A stretch of 49,636 nucleotides of DNA, taken from NCBI GenBank assembly GCA_016783565.1, contig JADHWI010000015.1, forward strand, positions 1 to 49,636, written 5' to 3'. Position 1 is the first letter of the stretch; each line of letters begins with the position of its first letter. The position numbers were made by a program, and so were the translations under genes. Of the stretch, positions 18,265 to 26,380 are shown in pieces. Source of the stretch: Kiritimatiellia bacterium (GTDB lineage: Bacteria; Verrucomicrobiota; Kiritimatiellia; UBA8416; JADHWI01). The notes beneath the pieces are model-generated. The model had not been told where the DNA came from, ran no database searches, and saw nothing but the letters and a program-made list of their open reading frames with translations.

Positions 18265-18292
18265 ACGGTATCATCTTGGCCCTGAATGTCAA
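18265..18292 (-). promoter_or_regulatory. Candidate rpmH operon promoter
   Basis: On the minus strand a perfect TTGACA (18292-18287) is followed after 16 nt by TACCGT (18270-18265), about 40 nt before the L34 start. The -35 is strong and the -10 is weak. The ABC-F gene ends upstream without a clear terminator. Confidence 0.4.
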
Positions 18293-18322
18293 GCAGTGGA
18301 AAGCATCGTTTTTCGTTTGTAA

Positions 18323-20251
18323 TTACTGTGATTCAACATCTTCCAGTTCATAAGCGATTCGTTCCCATTGCCGCGTGAGCCGATCCAGGCTGGAATGTAT
18401 CTCCTGAAGTCGCTTGTTTATTTCTGCAAAGTCCACGGCGTCAGCGCGTTGCGCAAGGTTCTCTGCCAGCGTGTTTCGCTCTTGCTCCAGCGCGTCGACT
18501 TCGGCCTCGGTGGCGGCAAGCTGCCGTTTCAATCCTCGCGTAGCTTTGGTTCTTTGTTTGCGCTGTTCCGCGCGTTCACGTCGATTTTCTTTTCCGCGAC
18601 CACCCGTGGCATCATTATTTCTTGCTGAAGTTGTGTTGGGGGATCCCTCGTTGCGCTTCTCAAGATAGTAGTCATATCCCCCTGCATAGCGGGTTACACC
18701 CGTTTCATCCAGAGCGACAATCCGGGTCGCGATACGACGCACAAAATCAATATCGTGACTCACAAAACAGACGGTTCCCGCATAGTCATCTAATGCTTTT
18801 TCAAGCGTTTCACGTCCGTCAATATCCAGATGTGTGGTGGGTTCGTCCAACAGAAGCACGTTAGGAGGATTCACGAAAAGTCGCGCAAACGCGAGTCGGA
18901 TACGCTCGCCACCGCTGAGGACACCCGATGGTTTTGAAACAGCATCGCCCACAAAGCCGAAGCCACCCAGTATGGAACGGACATCGCCGCTGGAGGCTTC
19001 TGCAGATTGCGCGGCAACGATATCGAATACACTGCGCTCAGGCGACATGGTTTCGGCAAATTCCTGGGATTGGTAACCGATTTTTACTTTGTGGCCAAGG
19101 ACGACTCGGCCTTCGGATGGTTCGCGTTGGCCCGCCATGATTCGCAGCAGGGTGGTTTTGCCCATGCCATTGTAGCCAACCAGCGCGATGCGATCGCCAC
19201 GTTCGATGCGAAAATCCAGCCCGCGCAGCACCCAGTGGTTTGCGTCGTACGTTAGTCCGGCGTTTTCCAGTCGAAGAATTTCTGCGCCACAGTGTGGCGG
19301 TTTTGCGATGCGGATGGAAGCCGTGTTGCGTGTCACGATGGGCGAATCGATGGCTTCGAGCTTTTCCAGCTCTTTGATTCGACTCTGGACTTGGGCGGCC
19401 TTGGTGCTGGTAGCACGAAAACGCGTAATAAAACGTTCGAGTTGTTCGCGTTTTCGGTCCTGGTTGCGTGTGGCGGCGGCAAAGGTACGATGCCGGCGTT
19501 CGCGCTCCTCTGCATAGAAGGCCAGGCCACCCGGGTAGCGTGTGACGAGGCCTCCCGCGACTTCAATCGTGATGTTTGTGAGGGATTTGAGTAGGTAACG
19601 GTCATGCGAAATGAGCATCAGGGTTCCCTGGAACTCACGAAGAAACCGTTGCAACCACTCCACTGCCGGTACATCGAGATAGTTGGACGGCTCGTCCAGT
19701 AATAAGGTGTCCGGGTGCCCGACCAGGGCTCGCGCCAGCTCGGCTCGCATGCGCCATCCTCCGCTGAAGGATTGCAGAGGGTTGTGTAGGGCCTCGGCGC
19801 GGAACCCCAGTCCGCATAATGTGGCCTCTGCGCGGCTGCGGATATTGTATCCACCGAGATGCTCAAAGTCTGATTGCAGCTTGCCCAGGCGGCGCAACAG
19901 GCGCTCGCGCTCTTCTCCAGCGGCCTCGTGGAGATCGTGCTCGATCTTGTGAATCCGTTGTTCAATCTTGAGCAGTTCCGGAACGCCTTCGCAGGCAAAA
20001 TCGACGAGAGGGGTTTGTGACGCTGCATCCGGAAGATGTTGACGAACATAGCCGATGCGATGTCCGTTAGGAACGACACATTTTCCGCGGTAGGGAGAGA
20101 TTTCGCCGGTTATCAGACCAAACAGGGTGCTTTTTCCTGCACCATTGGGACCTACAATGCCGACATGTTCGCCAGGGTTAATTCGCAACTGTACGTTGCG
20201 CAGCACCTCCTGCGAGCCGAAATGAATACTGATATCCTGAAATTCAAGCAT
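18323..20251 (-). CDS. ABC-F family ATPase
   Basis: ABC-F proteins are soluble tandem ATPases that mostly act on the ribosome (translation rescue, stall relief or drug protection). The 642-residue protein has two nucleotide-binding domains: GPNGAGKST, FSGGWRMR and LLLDEPSN in the first, and GYNGMGKTT, LSGGERIRL and LLLDEPTTH in the second. A charged linker between them begins near FYAEERERRHRTF. The C-terminal tail is a predicted coiled coil (about residues 540-642, rich in Glu, Lys and Arg), as in Uup/YheS-type members. No transmembrane partner is encoded nearby. Which subfamily it belongs to cannot be settled by eye. Confidence 0.93.
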   Translation of the reverse strand: MLEFQDISIHFGSQEVLRNVQLRINPGEHVGIVGPNGAGKSTLFGLITGEISPYRGKCVVPNGHRIGYVRQHLPDAASQTPLVDFACEGVPELLKIEQRIHKIEHDLHEAAGEERERLLRRLGKLQSDFEHLGGYNIRSRAEATLCGLGFRAEALHNPLQSFSGGWRMRAELARALVGHPDTLLLDEPSNYLDVPAVEWLQRFLREFQGTLMLISHDRYLLKSLTNITIEVAGGLVTRYPGGLAFYAEERERRHRTFAAATRNQDRKREQLERFITRFRATSTKAAQVQSRIKELEKLEAIDSPIVTRNTASIRIAKPPHCGAEILRLENAGLTYDANHWVLRGLDFRIERGDRIALVGYNGMGKTTLLRIMAGQREPSEGRVVLGHKVKIGYQSQEFAETMSPERSVFDIVAAQSAEASSGDVRSILGGFGFVGDAVSKPSGVLSGGERIRLAFARLFVNPPNVLLLDEPTTHLDIDGRETLEKALDDYAGTVCFVSHDIDFVRRIATRIVALDETGVTRYAGGYDYYLEKRNEGSPNTTSARNNDATGGRGKENRRERAEQRKQRTKATRGLKRQLAATEAEVDALEQERNTLAENLAQRADAVDFAEINKRLQEIHSSLDRLTRQWERIAYELEDVESQ

Positions 20252-20410
20252 GATGGCCGCGAATCATAGCAGGACCAAAGCTCCGGCGGAATGCAGAAAT
20301 TTGAGTATCCGGATTGCACCGGCGGGGCTTCGCCGGGTTGTTCTCGGAAAGTTGTGCAAATTCAGAACAGGTTACTTCATGCAGTGCATTATGGAAAAAA
20401 GAGCCCCCTT

Positions 20411-20452
20411 TGTAGGGCGTGCTTCCCCGATTCCCATCGGGGAGCGCGCATG
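20411..20452. repeat. Repeat family B-like palindrome, copy 4 (degenerate)
   Basis: tgtagggcgtgcttccccg matches the right half of family B; CCCCGA (20425-20430) and TCGGGG (20437-20442) form the stem, extended by flanking G/C pairs. It lies in the gap between rnhA and the ABC-F gene. Confidence 0.6.
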
Positions 20453-20470
20453 CGTTCAAAGTCCGGGCGA

Positions 20471-20992
20471 TTAGGCCGGTAGATCGAACAGGCTCAACTG
20501 GGTCGTTTCCTGAGCCAACGTAATTTCATAGCCGTTGTCGACAGGGAGATTGTTTTGTTGCCTGGCTTCAACGGCCATTTCATCGCAACGCTCATTCTCG
20601 GGATGTTCGTTGTGTCCTTTCACCCATTCGAATTGGATGGCTTTGGTTTGGGTGAGATCGAGAAGTTGTGACCAAAGGTCACTGTTTTGTGCCTGTTTGC
20701 GATTGGTCAGCATCCAGCCGTTTGCGCGCCATTTTTCAGCATAGCCCCCATTGAGCATGTCGACAACATAGCGGGAATCGCTGTAGACGGTAATCTGGCT
20801 ATCGTGATTTCCGTTCAAGAATTTAAGCCCTTCGATGGCAGCGAGCATTTCCATGCGGTTATTGGTCGTATTACGGAAGCCGCCCATTAGTTCTGTTTTG
20901 TGACCATCCTGAACAACAATAACGCCATAGCCCCCGGGCCCCGGATTCGGTGAACAGGCACCATCGGTATAGATCTCAATGTGGTTTTTCAT
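20471..20992 (-). CDS. rnhA: Ribonuclease HI with C-terminal clamp-binding-type motif
   Basis: RNase HI cuts the RNA strand of RNA-DNA hybrids. The 173-residue protein keeps all catalytic acids: Asp10 (IYTDGACS), Glu48 (NNRMEM), Asp72 (YSDSRYV) and Asp137 (ERCDEMA), with the loop His127 and the basic-protrusion helix (KWRANGWMLTNRK). After the catalytic domain there is a tail of about 25 residues ending QLSLFDLPA. QLSLF at residues 165-169 fits the consensus by which bacterial proteins bind the DnaN sliding clamp. E. coli RNase HI (155 residues) lacks this tail. It is a single gene, divergent from the outer-membrane protein gene. Confidence 0.95.
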   Translation of the reverse strand: MKNHIEIYTDGACSPNPGPGGYGVIVVQDGHKTELMGGFRNTTNNRMEMLAAIEGLKFLNGNHDSQITVYSDSRYVVDMLNGGYAEKWRANGWMLTNRKQAQNSDLWSQLLDLTQTKAIQFEWVKGHNEHPENERCDEMAVEARQQNNLPVDNGYEITLAQETTQLSLFDLPA

Positions 20993-21045
20993 TTTGAGAG
21001 GTTACTCCATAGCATTCTCTTGGTCCAAGGTTTATAGTTATTTGT

Positions 21046-22200
21046 ATGAGGAAACGAAACGTTGCGTCTGTGTGTATAGTGAAATCACTATGTAATGATT
21101 GTGTGTGTTTATATGCCATTATGATGCTGTTGAAGAGTGCTTTTGTGGCTCATGCTGCAGAACTCATTGTTCGCCTGGAATATCCGCCCGCGACCGGTAC
21201 GGTGGCGTTTGCTTTTTTTGATTCTGCAAATGCTTTCGGTGATTTGCGCGATCCTGTAAAGGTTCTGACGCGACCTTTGGACCGCAGGTCGCAATACCTT
21301 CTCGAAGAACTGCCGCCTGGTGAGTATGCGCTACTTGTTTATCATGACGAGAATAGTAATCGACGTATAGACAAGACCTTTATAGGCATACCGAAAGAAC
21401 CACTGGGTTTCTCAAATCGCTATCGTCCTAAGGGGCCTCCCAGTTACAGTCGGGCTGTTTTCACTTTGGAGGAAGGGCGGCCCCGGCACTTTGATATAAA
21501 ACTTTACCGTCCGCTCGGAAAGCGAGGACGTGTGGGAGCGGGGATGGGCGTAATCTTACGCAGTACACCATACCGTGACTATGATGATGGCGTGTATCGA
21601 GTTATTCCTTCGATCACGTATATTGGGAATCGCCTCCAGGTGTACGGTCCCAATCTGCAGGTGGGTCTCATAGGCAGCGGTAAATTGCGCCTTGCGGCAA
21701 CGGGGAAATACAGGATTGGCGCGTACGATGATGATGCGAGTTCTTTTCTTGTCGACATGGGAGATAGGAAAGATACCTTCATGGCAGGCTTGATGATTCA
21801 GACGGAATGGCCAGGAGGTGTTGATTTCTCAATGAGCTATGAGCACGACGTGATCGATAGCATTGGTGGCGGAATGACCCGGTTCGGGATAGATAAATCT
21901 TTTCAGGTCGGTATGTTCACGTTTTCGCCTCAGCTTGCGCTGAATTGGCTTAGCGCCGAGTTGTCTATGCATGACTTTGGGGTGCCTGTCGACAAGCAGA
22001 CGCTGCAACGGCAAGCTTACGACATCGACGACACGGTCAGCGTTGAAGCAGGCGTACAACTCTTTATAGAAATTACTCGCAACTGGCTTATGGTCGCCTC
22101 TTTTGGGTTTGAGTTCCTGGACGATAAGGTGGTGGATAGCCCGATCGTAGAGGATGATCATGTGATGAAAGGGTTTACAGCGATCAGTTATCTCTTTTGA
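21046..22200 (+). CDS. Outer-membrane protein: DUF2141 domain fused to MipA/OmpV-like barrel
   Basis: A 384-residue protein with a signal-like N-terminus (basic MRKRN, then a hydrophobic stretch ending near AHAAE). Residues about 38-150 match DUF2141 in style (LIVRLEYPPATGTVAFAFF, PPGEYALLVYHDENSNRRID, the typical GIPKEPLGFSN). Residues about 160-384 look like a MipA/OmpV beta-barrel (YDDGVYRVIPSITYIGNRLQVYGP, alternating strands) and end in Phe, as outer-membrane barrels do. These domains are usually separate proteins, so this is a notable fusion. No Shine-Dalgarno precedes 21046; ATG 21121 is an alternative but leaves a short signal peptide. TATAGT at 21033-21038 could be a -10. Function is unknown. 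Confidence 0.7.
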   Translation: MRKRNVASVCIVKSLCNDCVCLYAIMMLLKSAFVAHAAELIVRLEYPPATGTVAFAFFDSANAFGDLRDPVKVLTRPLDRRSQYLLEELPPGEYALLVYHDENSNRRIDKTFIGIPKEPLGFSNRYRPKGPPSYSRAVFTLEEGRPRHFDIKLYRPLGKRGRVGAGMGVILRSTPYRDYDDGVYRVIPSITYIGNRLQVYGPNLQVGLIGSGKLRLAATGKYRIGAYDDDASSFLVDMGDRKDTFMAGLMIQTEWPGGVDFSMSYEHDVIDSIGGGMTRFGIDKSFQVGMFTFSPQLALNWLSAELSMHDFGVPVDKQTLQRQAYDIDDTVSVEAGVQLFIEITRNWLMVASFGFEFLDDKVVDSPIVEDDHVMKGFTAISYLF

Positions 22201-22293
22201 TGAAATGCAGGTTGAGTCATGAGTGATAAACTCACGTTTCATACAGCGAAGAGAAACTCACACCGTCACTCGGATGGGGCGTTCATATTTACA

Positions 22294-22866
22294 TCAGTCA
22301 GACGATTTAAGCGCCTGTTCTATCGCGGCTATGAGTGCTTTATTGTCTGGTTTTGTACGACTTCCAAACCGTGCTTCAATCACGCCATCATGCCCTATAA
22401 GGAACTTGTTAAAGTTCCAGGAGATTTTACCGCCAAAGTCCGGATTGCTCTCCTTTGAGGTCAGATATTCATAGAGTGGATGGATGGGTTTTCCCTTAAC
22501 AGATATCTTTGAGAACATGCGGAATGTGACGCCATAGTTCAGTGTACAGAATTGTTTGATCTCTGCATTTGTGCCAGGTTCCTGTCCCAGAAAGTCGTTC
22601 GAGGGAAAGCCGAGGACAAGAAATCCTCGGTCTTTGTACGTTGTGTAGAGTTTTTCCAGGCCTGAGTACTGATCCGTGAACCCACATTTACTGGCCACAT
22701 TGACTAGCAGTAAGACTTTACCTTTGAATTCTGAAAGGCTCACGTTTTTATTGTCAATATCCTGCATTGTGAAGTCATAGATATTCGTCATGGTCGTCTC
22801 CCCGTGAGTACAGATACTTATTCCCAGCCATATAAGCGCAACGCCTATAGTCTGTAATGTTTTCAT
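22294..22866 (-). CDS. Glutathione peroxidase family protein, exported, Cys type
   Basis: Reduces peroxides with thiols; bacterial Cys-type members often use thioredoxin. The 190-residue protein has an N-terminal hydrophobic signal (IGVALIWLGISICTHG), the active-site Cys61 in NVASKCGFT, the Gln in FPSNDFLGQEP, and the WNF motif (ISWNFNKFL). A selenocysteine is not used. The signal peptide suggests a periplasmic enzyme, less common for this family. It reads away from the desaturase gene, with which it shares a divergent 185-bp gap. Confidence 0.92.
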   Translation of the reverse strand: MKTLQTIGVALIWLGISICTHGETTMTNIYDFTMQDIDNKNVSLSEFKGKVLLLVNVASKCGFTDQYSGLEKLYTTYKDRGFLVLGFPSNDFLGQEPGTNAEIKQFCTLNYGVTFRMFSKISVKGKPIHPLYEYLTSKESNPDFGGKISWNFNKFLIGHDGVIEARFGSRTKPDNKALIAAIEQALKSSD

Positions 22867-23006
22867 GTCTGAAGCTCCTTTCTTATCTCCATGGATTCAG
22901 ATTCTGCCCTTCTGGACCGATTAACAAGCATAAAAACAGACCCTGTAAGGCTGCGCGTTTTAATCCTATGAATGGTTGCTTCAAGCATGGCTGCTCGGAG
23001 TAATTT

Positions 23007-23020
23007 CGCAAACGTTTCGC
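23007..23020. promoter_or_regulatory. Weak LacI-family-like palindrome
   Basis: CGCAAACGTTTCGC is close to the generic LacI/PurR-type operator around the symmetric core AAACGTTT. It lies in the divergent gap between the peroxidase and desaturase genes, 32 nt before the desaturase start. No LacI-type regulator is in the window, so this may be chance. Confidence 0.2.
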
Positions 23021-23051
23021 TTTCTTGACGCGGATTGAGCGAAAGGCTACG

Positions 23052-24176
23052 ATGACAAGTGATACTAATCTGGTGCCGCATAATAGAGCGGGTGCCGCTC
23101 AAGTGAAAGAAGGGGTACGGTGGATTGTGGTGAGCCTGACGTTTACGCCGCGTAGTGAATTGGCGGATTACGAGTGGGATTATCAGCTTAAGAACTGGAA
23201 TCGACCGGATTTGGACCGGGATATTCTTAAAGAGTTGAGACAGCGAAGCACCTGGAACGGGATATGGCGTGTGTGGCTTTTTCTTGTACTGCTTGGGGGG
23301 AGTGCCGTTGCCACGTTGTACGTGAGTCAGTATAGTTTATGGCTGGCTCTTCCCCTGTTGTATCTTTACTACTTCTTTTATGGTTTCTGGGTTGCCATCG
23401 CTCATGAGCTGCAGCATAAGACGGTATTCACGCGGTCGCTGGATGGGTTCAGCGAGATTCTCTTTTTCATGGTTCAAATTTTCATTTGGAATAGCCCGCG
23501 ATATGCCCGAATTTCTCACCGTTTGCATCATCGCTACACGATGGTGCGGGGCGTGGACCCGGAAACCGACTGGCCGGAGGTCATCACCACGCAATGGCTG
23601 CGCAACTATCTGTGGGGGTTCATTCTGAGAATACTGGTCGTGGGGGTAGTGGTCGCTCTCTACAGAGATGTTATGATTCAGGTGAATCGTATTGCGGGTA
23701 AGAAAGATCGCATGATGCGTGATTATTGCAGCGATCATGACGTGGCCAGGATTCGCAAGGAATCTACAGCGATTCTCTTTTTCCATGTGGCTGTGGTGGC
23801 AGCTGCGATATGGTTCAGGCGATGGGAGCCCATTGTCTTTATCACCCTGGCCTGGCATATTGGTTCTGCCATGGAGATGCTCTGGCACCAGACTGAACAC
23901 ATCGGTCGACTTTACAACGTGAAAGATCAACGCCTGAGTACTCGATCCGTTTACGTTGGGCCGTTCGTCAAGTTGATCTACTGGGGATTGGATGATCATG
24001 TTGATCATCATCTGTTCCCGGCGGTTCCGTCGCGCAATCTTCCCAAGCTTCACAAGATTCTTGGCGATGGCTTGCCGGAGCCCAAGGGTATGATTGCCTG
24101 CTGGCGCGAAATGTTCGCTATTGCGCGCGAGAAAGACCGCGAGCCAGTCAATGAATTCGTCCCCATGGCGATGTGA
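23052..24176 (+). CDS. Membrane fatty acid desaturase family protein
   Basis: A di-iron membrane enzyme family that introduces double bonds or hydroxyls into acyl or related chains. The 374-residue protein has three His boxes: HELQH, HRLHH (both after the first membrane helices) and HVDHH near the C-terminus, plus an extra His pair in WHQTEHIG. Membrane segments include WRVWLFLVLLGGSAVATLYV, LALPLLYLYYFFYGFWVAI and FILRILVVGVVVALY. I chose ATG 23052, which is preceded by AAAGG; the TTG at 23025 adds nine residues without support. The substrate is unknown. Confidence 0.85.
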   Translation: MTSDTNLVPHNRAGAAQVKEGVRWIVVSLTFTPRSELADYEWDYQLKNWNRPDLDRDILKELRQRSTWNGIWRVWLFLVLLGGSAVATLYVSQYSLWLALPLLYLYYFFYGFWVAIAHELQHKTVFTRSLDGFSEILFFMVQIFIWNSPRYARISHRLHHRYTMVRGVDPETDWPEVITTQWLRNYLWGFILRILVVGVVVALYRDVMIQVNRIAGKKDRMMRDYCSDHDVARIRKESTAILFFHVAVVAAAIWFRRWEPIVFITLAWHIGSAMEMLWHQTEHIGRLYNVKDQRLSTRSVYVGPFVKLIYWGLDDHVDHHLFPAVPSRNLPKLHKILGDGLPEPKGMIACWREMFAIAREKDREPVNEFVPMAM

Positions 24177-24240
24177 GGTCTTGAACTGCATTCCGTAAGC
24201 AGCGCTCTGCGCGCATTCGCTTAATTCGCCAGATTCGTGG

Positions 24241-24297
24241 TTGCTTCCTGCATAATTCTTCTTGTAATATTTTGGGATTATAACTATTGTTATTACA
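24241..24297 (+). promoter_or_regulatory. Promoter and inverted-repeat operator of the AbrB-Doc module
   Basis: TTGCTT (24241-24246) and TAATAT (24265-24270) are 18 nt apart. A perfect inverted repeat TGTAATA (24263-24269) / TATTACA (24291-24297) spans from the -10 to the start codon, with a second small one (ATAAC/GTTAT, 24280-24293) inside it. This fits autorepression by the antitoxin, as is usual for such modules (inference). Confidence 0.45.
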
Positions 24298-24527
24298 TGA
24301 CAATGAAAACAAAAGTACGCAAGATTGGCAATTCCCTCGGTATCGTTCTTCCAAAGGAGGCCATCCAGGCCATGAAAGTGAAGGAAGGGGCGACGCTTTA
24401 CCTGACCGAAGCCCCGGAAAGCGCACTGCGTGTGACGCCGGAACGTCCGGGGTTTGAGGAAAAAGCACGTGTGGCCGAAGACTTGATGCATCGCTACCGC
24501 AATGCGCTGCGGGAGCTGGCAAAATGA
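24297..24527 (+). CDS. AbrB/SpoVT-type antitoxin
   Basis: A 76-residue DNA-binding antitoxin. The swapped-hairpin AbrB domain reads KVRKIGNSLGIVLPKEAIQAMKVKEG, followed by a C-terminal helical tail (about residues 50-76) of the kind that wraps the toxin. No Shine-Dalgarno is present; MTMKTK (24297) and MKTK (24303) are both possible starts. It overlaps the toxin gene by ATGA, the order and coupling typical of type II modules. Confidence 0.9.
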   Translation: MTMKTKVRKIGNSLGIVLPKEAIQAMKVKEGATLYLTEAPESALRVTPERPGFEEKARVAEDLMHRYRNALRELAK

Positions 24528-24946
24528 CAGAACCTGTCTGGCTTGATACCGCCGACTGTCTTTCTTCCCAGAATAAGCTGCTGGCATGGTTTGGCGGTTC
24601 TGCTGGCGTTCGAGATGAAGGATTGCTCGAATCAGCTCTGGCACGCCCCCAACAGAAATATGCCTACGGTACACCAACGATGCACGAATTGGCGGCAGCT
24701 TACGCGTACGGAATCGTTAAGAACCACCCGTTTATTGATGGAAACAAACGAGCGGGCTTCATTGCCGCGGCGCTCTTCCTTGAAATCAACGGGAAGGTTT
24801 TTACCGCTTCTGAGGAAGAAGTTGTCATTCAGACTCTGGCTCTGGCGGCAAGCGAATGCTCCGAGGCTGAGTATGCGCAATGGCTTGAAACCGCTTGTGA
24901 TGCAGTGAGTACGAGTCGCTCGCGGAGCGGCCCTACAGAAGAGTAG
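24524..24946 (+). CDS. doc: Doc-type (Fic fold) toxin
   Basis: Doc toxins phosphorylate elongation factor Tu and stop translation. The 140-residue protein has the Fic/Doc core motif HPFIDGNKR, with preceding helices (LLESALARPQQKYAYG, ELAAAYAYGIVKNHPF) as in the death-on-curing family. The last residues (about 133-140, SRSGPTEE) and the TAG stop are encoded by repeat family A copy 2, so the natural end of the gene may have been replaced by the repeat. The catalytic part is complete. Confidence 0.92.
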   Translation: MTEPVWLDTADCLSSQNKLLAWFGGSAGVRDEGLLESALARPQQKYAYGTPTMHELAAAYAYGIVKNHPFIDGNKRAGFIAAALFLEINGKVFTASEEEVVIQTLALAASECSEAEYAQWLETACDAVSTSRSRSGPTEE

Positions 24947-25003
24947 AGCTGTAGTAGCGGTTCCGTCTGCCACGGGTAGAGGGGAATCGTGGTGAGCCGC
25001 AGG
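24930..25003. repeat. Palindromic repeat family A, copy 2
   Basis: It aligns with 1661-1735 in the same orientation, with a short gap and a few substitutions. The part from ctgccacgggtagagg to gaatcgtggtgagc is identical. The copy overlaps the 3' end of doc and provides its stop codon. Confidence 0.75.
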
Positions 25004-25026
25004 GGGCAGGGGGGCCGTTCGTCAAA

Positions 25027-25788
25027 TTAACGATTCAGCACTTGATCGATTGCGCGGTTGATGATGGCCGTTTCTTTGTCTGAGAGATTTTTTGGGTGAG
25101 CGAGTGTTGCGGCGTCTACTTTGACGAGGGCTTTCAGGAACGTCGCTGCAATAAGGTAGGATCCTTTTTTGGAGGCATGCGAACCATCGGGCGCATGCAG
25201 TGAGCGGCCAAGCTCAAGGTCGGCGTGGCGTACCGCTTGCCACACTTGCCCCACGGGAACAACAATTGCGTCTGTTTCCTGACCGGCATCGGCATAGGCG
25301 CGTGTAAGATGTGCCTGCATGGCATCAAAGTCAGGGCTGCGTTTGCGGGCGCCCTTATCCCCATCGCGGCGGCCCCAGGTTTCGTAGAGCACTGGCGTGG
25401 CGCCAGCTTCCCGAATCCATTCGGTGAGCTGACGGATCGCAGCGCGGTGAGCCTGATATGCGGAACTTTCCACCGAGAATGTCGGTGTCCGGCTCTGTTC
25501 CTGGAGCACGACATAATCCCATTTTCGCGAATCAATGGCCTGTTTCACGCCTTCATTCTCAGCATGGCGTGCCAGCGTCCATCCGCCAGGGGTTTGGTAT
25601 GAGATGTGTGACTCTGGGGATGCCTGCTCCATGAAACGGTTAAACATTCCTCGCAGGTTTCCTGTATAGCTATTTCCGATAAACAGAATGTTCAATGCGT
25701 TCTCCTTGTGCGTAGAGTCCCCTTCCGCTCCCATGGCACTCAACAGAAGTACTACGATTACGGCAATTCGCTTATTTGCTTTTTTCAT
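25027..25788 (-). CDS. Exported SGNH-hydrolase-like protein (DUF4886 type)
   Basis: A 253-residue protein with a signal peptide (KKANKRIAVIVVLLLSAMGAEG). Block I of the SGNH fold reads ILFIGNSYTGNLRG (Ser in GNSYT) and block V reads APDGSHASKKGSYL (Asp and His). Family members are esterases or deacetylases on carbohydrates, often in PVC and Bacteroidetes genomes; the substrate here is unknown. The ATG at 25788 puts the signal peptide at the true N-terminus; the ORF extends eight codons further up without support. It is a single gene with no obvious partner. Confidence 0.75.
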   Translation of the reverse strand: MKKANKRIAVIVVLLLSAMGAEGDSTHKENALNILFIGNSYTGNLRGMFNRFMEQASPESHISYQTPGGWTLARHAENEGVKQAIDSRKWDYVVLQEQSRTPTFSVESSAYQAHRAAIRQLTEWIREAGATPVLYETWGRRDGDKGARKRSPDFDAMQAHLTRAYADAGQETDAIVVPVGQVWQAVRHADLELGRSLHAPDGSHASKKGSYLIAATFLKALVKVDAATLAHPKNLSDKETAIINRAIDQVLNR

Positions 25789-25975
25789 GAGACTATCATG
25801 CAGCATGAGCAAAGGGTGTCAATTCTACATCACTCGCTATTCACTGTTACTACAATCTCGCGTTCTCGCGGCTTGACGTCGCATTTCAAGTGCAAACCTG
25901 TTGTCAGTGGACTGAAATGAGTCATTCGCCAGCAATGGGAACGGACACAGAGAGGCCATCCATGTTGCACGGGGA

Positions 25976-26251
25976 TCACGTGAATGGATTGAGGATGGCG
26001 ACGATTTCGTGAGCGGTCGCGTGAGCTTCTGCAAGGGTGATGGCCGAGCAGATATGGCGTGCCTTGGTATAAGCCTGGCGAAGTGCTGTACATTGCTCGC
26101 AATTGCAATAGTCGTCTAACGCACTGAGAATGAGGGTGATTTGAGTTGCGTGTTCGCTCACTTCACTCCATCGGTGGGTTTTTACAATGTGACGCGCGCT
26201 GCTTAGCACGCTGTGTGGCGCAATTACGTTTGATAGTAGAGTACAATTCAT
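25976..26251 (-). CDS. Small hypothetical protein
   Basis: Not recognised. The 91 residues are helix-prone, with three Cys close together (YCNCEQCTALRQ) and several His. No signal peptide or membrane segment is seen. The start has no Shine-Dalgarno and lies only a few bases below a candidate -10, so the message would be nearly leaderless; a non-coding transcript is the alternative. Support comes from the operator-promoter unit at 26264-26322, which matches the one before the next gene up. Confidence 0.4.
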   Translation of the reverse strand: MNCTLLSNVIAPHSVLSSARHIVKTHRWSEVSEHATQITLILSALDDYCNCEQCTALRQAYTKARHICSAITLAEAHATAHEIVAILNPFT

Positions 26252-26263
26252 GAGGTTGAATGG

Positions 26264-26322
26264 ATACTAATTCAAAAAACGTTTTTACGGTAGTCGGGTA
26301 TCCCCTGATTTAGGGGTAGGGG
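26264..26322 (-). promoter_or_regulatory. Operator-promoter unit 1 (G/C-block palindrome before -35)
   Basis: On the minus strand the block CCCCTACCCCTAAATCAGGGG (26322-26302) contains a perfect palindrome, CCCCT/AGGGG with a 5-nt loop. Nine nucleotides later comes TACCGT, then a 17-nt spacer, then TAGTAT (26269-26264). The weak -35 suggests dependence on an activator bound at the palindrome (inference). The same geometry recurs at 26761-26817. Confidence 0.5.
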
Positions 26323-26380
26323 ATTCTCGCAATTCTTCTCAAAGTCATTGGAGGGTGTGCCAATAGCGGGCAACGGATGG

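Noticed and set aside
18225-18322. Replication origin next to rpmH
   Set aside because: No dnaA gene and no cluster of DnaA boxes was seen; the rpmH-yidC order alone is not sufficient.
23337-24677. A 446-codon open frame on the minus strand
   Set aside because: It runs across the desaturase, antitoxin and toxin genes, all of which have clear family motifs, and has none of its own.
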